From an uncultured Lachnospiraceae bacterium (GTDB lineage: Bacteria; Bacillota; Clostridia; Lachnospirales; Lachnospiraceae), in contig CAJUQY010000043.1 of NCBI GenBank assembly GCA_910588815.1, positions 1-25,871 of the forward strand: a stretch of DNA of 25,871 nt. Reading direction: 5' to 3'. Positions within the stretch are counted from its first letter, which is position 1. Every line of letters starts with the position of its first letter. A program made the position numbers and the translations under genes. The notes beneath the pieces were generated by a model. It was given only the letters and a program-made list of their open reading frames with translations, had not been told where the DNA came from and searched no databases. Below are positions 23,607 through 25,871 of this stretch, one piece after another.

Positions 23607-24513
23607 GGTTTGCACCTCCTATCAGGCTGATAAAATAACCTTCCAGGCTTTCGTCCCGCTCCGAGGCCGTGAGGACCTGGCAGTTTTCATGATCCAGGGC
23701 ATGGATCAGTTCCGTGAGATTTACCCGTGCAAAAATATCTGCCTGGGTGTGGGAAACGACGTTATAGTCAAGCCCCATCTGATCCAGCACACGGGAGAGG
23801 GCCTTTACGTCGCTCACCTCCACCCGCACACATTTGCGGCAGGCCTCCTCCAGCTCTTTCGCACTCAGTTCTTTTACCATGCGTCCGCCATCCACGAAGC
23901 CGTAATGGGTGGCCAGTCTGGAGAGCTCATCCAAGATATGGCTGGAGATTAAAAACGTGATGTTCTGTTCCCGGTTGAGTTTTAAAATCAACTCCCGTAT
24001 TTCAATAATCCCCTGGGGATCCAGTCCGTTGACCGGTTCGTCCAGCACCAGAAAATCCGGCTGTCCGCAGAGGGCGATGGCGATGCCTAACCGCTGGCGC
24101 ATGCCGAGAGAAAAGTGTTTCGCTTTTTTCTTTCCGGTGTCCTCAAGCCCCGCCAGCTCCAAGAGCTCTTTGATTCCCTCGAAGGAGGGCATTCCCAGGA
24201 TCCGGTACTGTTCCTTCAGGTTTTCCTCGGCCGTCATGCCAAGATAGATGGATGGGGTTTCCACCACGGCGCCCATCCGCCTCCTGGACTTGTGGATGTC
24301 CTTGTCCGTATTCTTTTTCCCGTAAAGGATATATTCTCCCTCCGTCGCATCCTGCAGACCGCAGATAACACGGATTAACGTGGTCTTTCCTGCCCCGTTT
24401 TTTCCCACCATGCCGTAAATGGCGCCCTTCGGAATATGAAGGGAAAGATGGTCCAGGGCTTTGAACTGCCGGTATTTCTTTGTCAGTGAATCGGCCGTCA
24501 AAACGTATTCCAT
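23599..24513 (-). CDS. ABC transporter ATP-binding protein (BcrA-like)
   Basis: 304 residues. Walker A GKNGAGKT is at 37-44, signature SLGMR at 135-139, Walker B FLVLDEP at 154-160, and the switch histidine is H192. A C-terminal ~85-residue accessory domain, typical of BcrA/LanF-type exporters, ends in SLEGYFISLIGG. The start at 24513 follows AGGAGG by ten bases; the longer upstream ORF runs through the hairpin and repeat region and is not coding. The gene is read after a leader carrying a 12-base perfect hairpin and four GGTAAAG boxes. Family members confer resistance to bacitracin, lantibiotics and similar peptides. Confidence 0.93.
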   Translation of the reverse strand: MEYVLTADSLTKKYRQFKALDHLSLHIPKGAIYGMVGKNGAGKTTLIRVICGLQDATEGEYILYGKKNTDKDIHKSRRRMGAVVETPSIYLGMTAEENLKEQYRILGMPSFEGIKELLELAGLEDTGKKKAKHFSLGMRQRLGIAIALCGQPDFLVLDEPVNGLDPQGIIEIRELILKLNREQNITFLISSHILDELSRLATHYGFVDGGRMVKELSAKELEEACRKCVRVEVSDVKALSRVLDQMGLDYNVVSHTQADIFARVNLTELIHALDHENCQVLTASERDESLEGYFISLIGGANHE

Positions 24514-24541
24514 AATATGAAAACCTCCTTTTATCCTTGTT

Positions 24542-24569
24542 GGATGAGGAATCAGTGGATTCCTCATCC
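24542..24569. repeat. perfect leader hairpin before the ABC genes
   Basis: GGATGAGGAATC (24542-24553) and GATTCCTCATCC (24558-24569) are exact complements with a four-base loop, located in the predicted 5' leader of the ABC ATPase mRNA about 13 bases upstream of its ribosome site. No T-tract follows, so it is more likely a stability or translation-control element than a terminator. Confidence 0.65.
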
Positions 24570-24577
24570 TTGGATAA

Positions 24578-24634
24578 ATGATAGCGCGGGACGGTAAAGA
24601 AAACGGTAAAGAGAAAGGTAAAGAAACGGTAAAG
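24578..24634 (-). promoter_or_regulatory. tandem GGTAAAG boxes and promoter of the ABC-kinase operon
   Basis: On the plus strand GGTAAAG begins at 24593, 24605, 24617 and 24628, a spacing of 12, 12 and 11 bases, as expected for side-by-side dimers of an OmpR-family regulator on one DNA face. On the minus strand a -10-like TATCAT (24583-24578) follows directly, with no good -35, consistent with an activator-dependent promoter. The adjacent response regulator (24816-25472) is the obvious candidate, by inference. Confidence 0.6.
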
Positions 24635-24645
24635 ATGGAGAGAAA

Positions 24646-24805
24646 CGCCGCCTGCCTGTGCCCGGACACGTCGGTTTGGCGGATTTTCCTGCGCCGCTTA
24701 TCTGCAGGCAATTTTACTGCTAACAAAGCGGGCAGCGAAAATTGCCTGCGCTATACTCGGAAAATCCGCCAAACCTTCCTATCGTCCGGGCACAGGCAGG
24801 CGGCG
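24646..24805. repeat. 160-base long palindromic element
   Basis: Nested perfect arms: 22 bases (24646-24667 with 24784-24805), 17 bases (24673-24689 with 24759-24775), 12 bases (24704-24715 with 24738-24749) and CTGC/GCAG (24717-24720 with 24732-24735). About 110 of 160 bases can pair. It begins ten bases after the response regulator stop codon and separates it from the ABC operon promoter. The left half has a diverged relative at 13096-13139, which suggests a dispersed, MITE-like or large REP-like element. A processed RNA hairpin is also possible. Confidence 0.8.
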
Positions 24806-24815
24806 GCGTTCCGGG

Positions 24816-25472
24816 TCAGACCAGGCGGAAGCCGATGCCCCAGACGGCCTCGATGTGGTCGATTCCGTCGATCTGTTTCAGTTTTCTGCGCAGGTTGCTC
24901 ACATGGATTTTTAAGGAACCCTCGGTGCAGTCCGGGGTGTCCAGGCTGATGCGTTCCAGAAGGAGGGATTTGGTCAGGACCTGCCCGGGGTTCTGAATCA
25001 GGAGCTTTAAGATTGCGTATTCTGTTTTTGTGAGACGGACGGGCGTGCCGTCCAGAAAGACGCTGCGGGCCTCCGTGTCCAGGGAAAGTGAGCCGGAGAC
25101 GAAGCGTCCGGAAGATGCGGAGGCGGCATTTCTAAGCTGTACGGCAATGCGGGCCAGGAGCTCCCTAGTGTCAAAGGGCTTGGTCATATAGTCGGCGGCG
25201 CCGCCAAGGAGCAGTGCCACCTTATCCTCAATGTCGGCCCTGGCGCTTAAGACGATGACCGGGATGCCGGAGATCTTTTTGAGAACCTCTTCTCCGGAAA
25301 GTCCCGGGAGCATCAGATCAAGAAGAAGCAGATCCGGCCGTCTCCGTTCCAGGAGGAGCAGGGCCTCTGTGCCGGAGTAGGCCCGCAGGATGCCGTAACC
25401 TTCCCGGGTGAGGAGTTCCTCCAGCATGTTTCCTATATGGATATCGTCATCAATGACTGCTATGGTTTTCAT
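24816..25472 (-). CDS. two-component response regulator, OmpR/PhoB family (ABC-linked)
   Basis: 218 residues. The receiver domain has the acidic cluster DDD (8-10), phosphoacceptor D52 in LLLDLMLPG, S76, and K98 in YMTKPF. The winged-helix output domain covers about 125-218 and ends VWGIGFRLV, the usual terminal hairpin. The start follows AGGAGA by five bases and a strong promoter lies ~63 bases upstream. Gene order on this strand is regulator, ABC ATPase, ABC permease, kinase, with the long palindrome between regulator and ATPase. It is expected to be phosphorylated by the kinase at 21835 and to bind the GGTAAAG array. Confidence 0.95.
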   Translation of the reverse strand: MKTIAVIDDDIHIGNMLEELLTREGYGILRAYSGTEALLLLERRRPDLLLLDLMLPGLSGEEVLKKISGIPVIVLSARADIEDKVALLLGGAADYMTKPFDTRELLARIAVQLRNAASASSGRFVSGSLSLDTEARSVFLDGTPVRLTKTEYAILKLLIQNPGQVLTKSLLLERISLDTPDCTEGSLKIHVSNLRRKLKQIDGIDHIEAVWGIGFRLV

Positions 25473-25534
25473 AGATGTCTCCTGAGCTTTGTTTTTTATA
25501 ATTTTACATAGATACAGGACATATAGCTTACATC

Positions 25535-25563
25535 AGTATAACAAAAGGGAGGATTCCGTTCAA
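25535..25563 (-). promoter_or_regulatory. sigma-A promoter of the second response regulator
   Basis: On the minus strand TTGAAC (25563-25558), a 17-base spacer and TATACT (25540-25535), upstream of the regulator start at 25472. Confidence 0.7.
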
Positions 25564-25594
25564 CAGAAAAAATTTGGTTGTGGCAGGTGATGTG

Positions 25595-25623
25595 TTGTTT
25601 TTTTTCACAAATATCCCTATAAT
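25595..25623 (+). promoter_or_regulatory. sigma-A promoter of the right-edge gene
   Basis: TTGTTT (25595-25600), a 17-base spacer and a perfect TATAAT (25618-25623), divergent from the regulator promoter and about 40 bases before the ATG at 25664. Confidence 0.7.
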
Positions 25624-25663
25624 ATAAGGAAAGTAAGAAATTCATTGATAGGAGGCATGGGTT

Positions 25664-25840
25664 ATGGAATTGGTATATACGCCACATCACATGTCCGGCG
25701 GCCTTTTTGAGATCAGAGATAGAAATGACTATCCCGTTCTATATACGGCGATTATAGAAAATGCTGACATTTTTATCTTAAACTCTTATCATCATGTACA
25801 CTACAGAAGATGGAGGCACAAAAATAGAAGTTACATTTGA
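25664..25840 (+). CDS. hypothetical 58-residue protein
   Basis: ORF beginning MELVYTPHHMSGGLF, with an ideal ribosome site (ATAGGAGG) eight bases before this ATG and a good promoter upstream; the ATG at 25657 is too close to the ribosome site. I recognise no domain. Its last third (from about residue 44) overlaps a RhuM-like reading frame, so it may be the expressed front of a frame-shifted gene rather than a protein in its own right. Codon use is AT-rich compared with the core of the window. Confidence 0.45.
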   Translation: MELVYTPHHMSGGLFEIRDRNDYPVLYTAIIENADIFILNSYHHVHYRRWRHKNRSYI

Positions 25841-25871
25841 CCATGACACGGTTTGGCTCTCCATAGATCAG
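25794..25871 (+). CDS. RhuM family protein, N-terminus only (runs off the window)
   Basis: The last 26 codons read MYTTEDGGTKIEV...DTVWLSIDQ, closely resembling the conserved N-terminus of RhuM-family proteins (pattern Y-x-T-E-D-G-x-T-K-I-E-V then TVWL-x-x-x-Q). RhuM proteins are often found in islands and near Fic or toxin-like genes; their biochemical role is not established. The ATG at 25794 has no ribosome site of its own, and the frame is closed by a TAA 15 bases upstream, so translation may depend on the preceding ORF or the gene may be damaged. Only a short piece is visible. Confidence 0.55.
   Translation, partial: MYTTEDGGTKIEVTFDHDTVWLSIDQ

Noticed and set aside
24593..24634. CRISPR-like array
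   Set aside because: Units are seven bases with 4-5 base spacers; far too short, and no cas genes are present. A regulator-binding array fits better.

Overview
The window looks like a chromosomal segment from a gut-type Clostridia species, most likely Lachnospiraceae. The reasons are near-universal AGGAGG-type ribosome binding sites, GC-rich clostridial codon use, a DUF4317 gene, acetate kinase, two OmpR-type two-component systems each paired with an ABC transporter, and a YjiH-type membrane protein. Genus and species cannot be fixed by eye. The first ~560 bases and the last ~250 bases are visibly more AT-rich than the core and carry short, broken or partial ORFs (a RhuM-type N-terminus at the right edge), so both edges look like accessory DNA around a conventional core.

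Layout, left to right. 1-550: a small hypothetical ORF on the minus strand and otherwise nothing convincing. 564-1346: ZIP-family metal transporter. 1381-10123 (+): an envelope-transport locus made of an OmpR-type regulator and sensor kinase (ATGA overlap), a large lipoprotein, two ABC-2-type permeases, an ABC ATPase, an exported CARDB/S-layer-like membrane protein that is split in two frames, and a single-pass protein resembling the extracytoplasmic domain of MacB/FtsX permeases. A 13-base sequence (GGTTACAAATCGG) occurs upstream of both the regulator and the lipoprotein and is a good candidate for the regulator's own binding site. 10242-13073: a P-type cation ATPase with a long disordered N-terminal extension. 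13373-17030 (+): aminotransferase, iron-dependent alcohol-dehydrogenase-type protein and YjiH-type membrane protein. 18138-16984 (-): DUF4317 protein, overlapping the YjiH gene tail to tail. 20230-18392 (-): FtsH protease, divergent from acetate kinase (20451-21644, +), each with a readable sigma-A promoter; the acetate kinase promoter is followed by an operator-like inverted repeat. 25472-21835 (-): a second regulator, ABC ATPase, ABC permease and kinase set of the kind that often senses and exports peptide antibiotics. Its ABC promoter region carries four tandem GGTAAAG boxes at 11-12 base spacing. Right edge (+): a promoter, a 58-codon ORF and an overlapping RhuM-like start.

Non-coding structure is unusually rich. 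There is a ~160-base nearly fully self-complementary element between the second regulator and its ABC genes, with a diverged half copy after the P-type ATPase gene. A ~146-base element upstream of the DUF4317 gene holds three inverted repeats, the outer two being homologous with a compensatory base change. A 24-base repeat occurs identically at 3553 and 13255. A perfect 24-base inverted repeat lies inside coding sequence exactly where the CARDB-like gene changes frame. I see no CRISPR array, rRNA, tRNA or complete insertion sequence.
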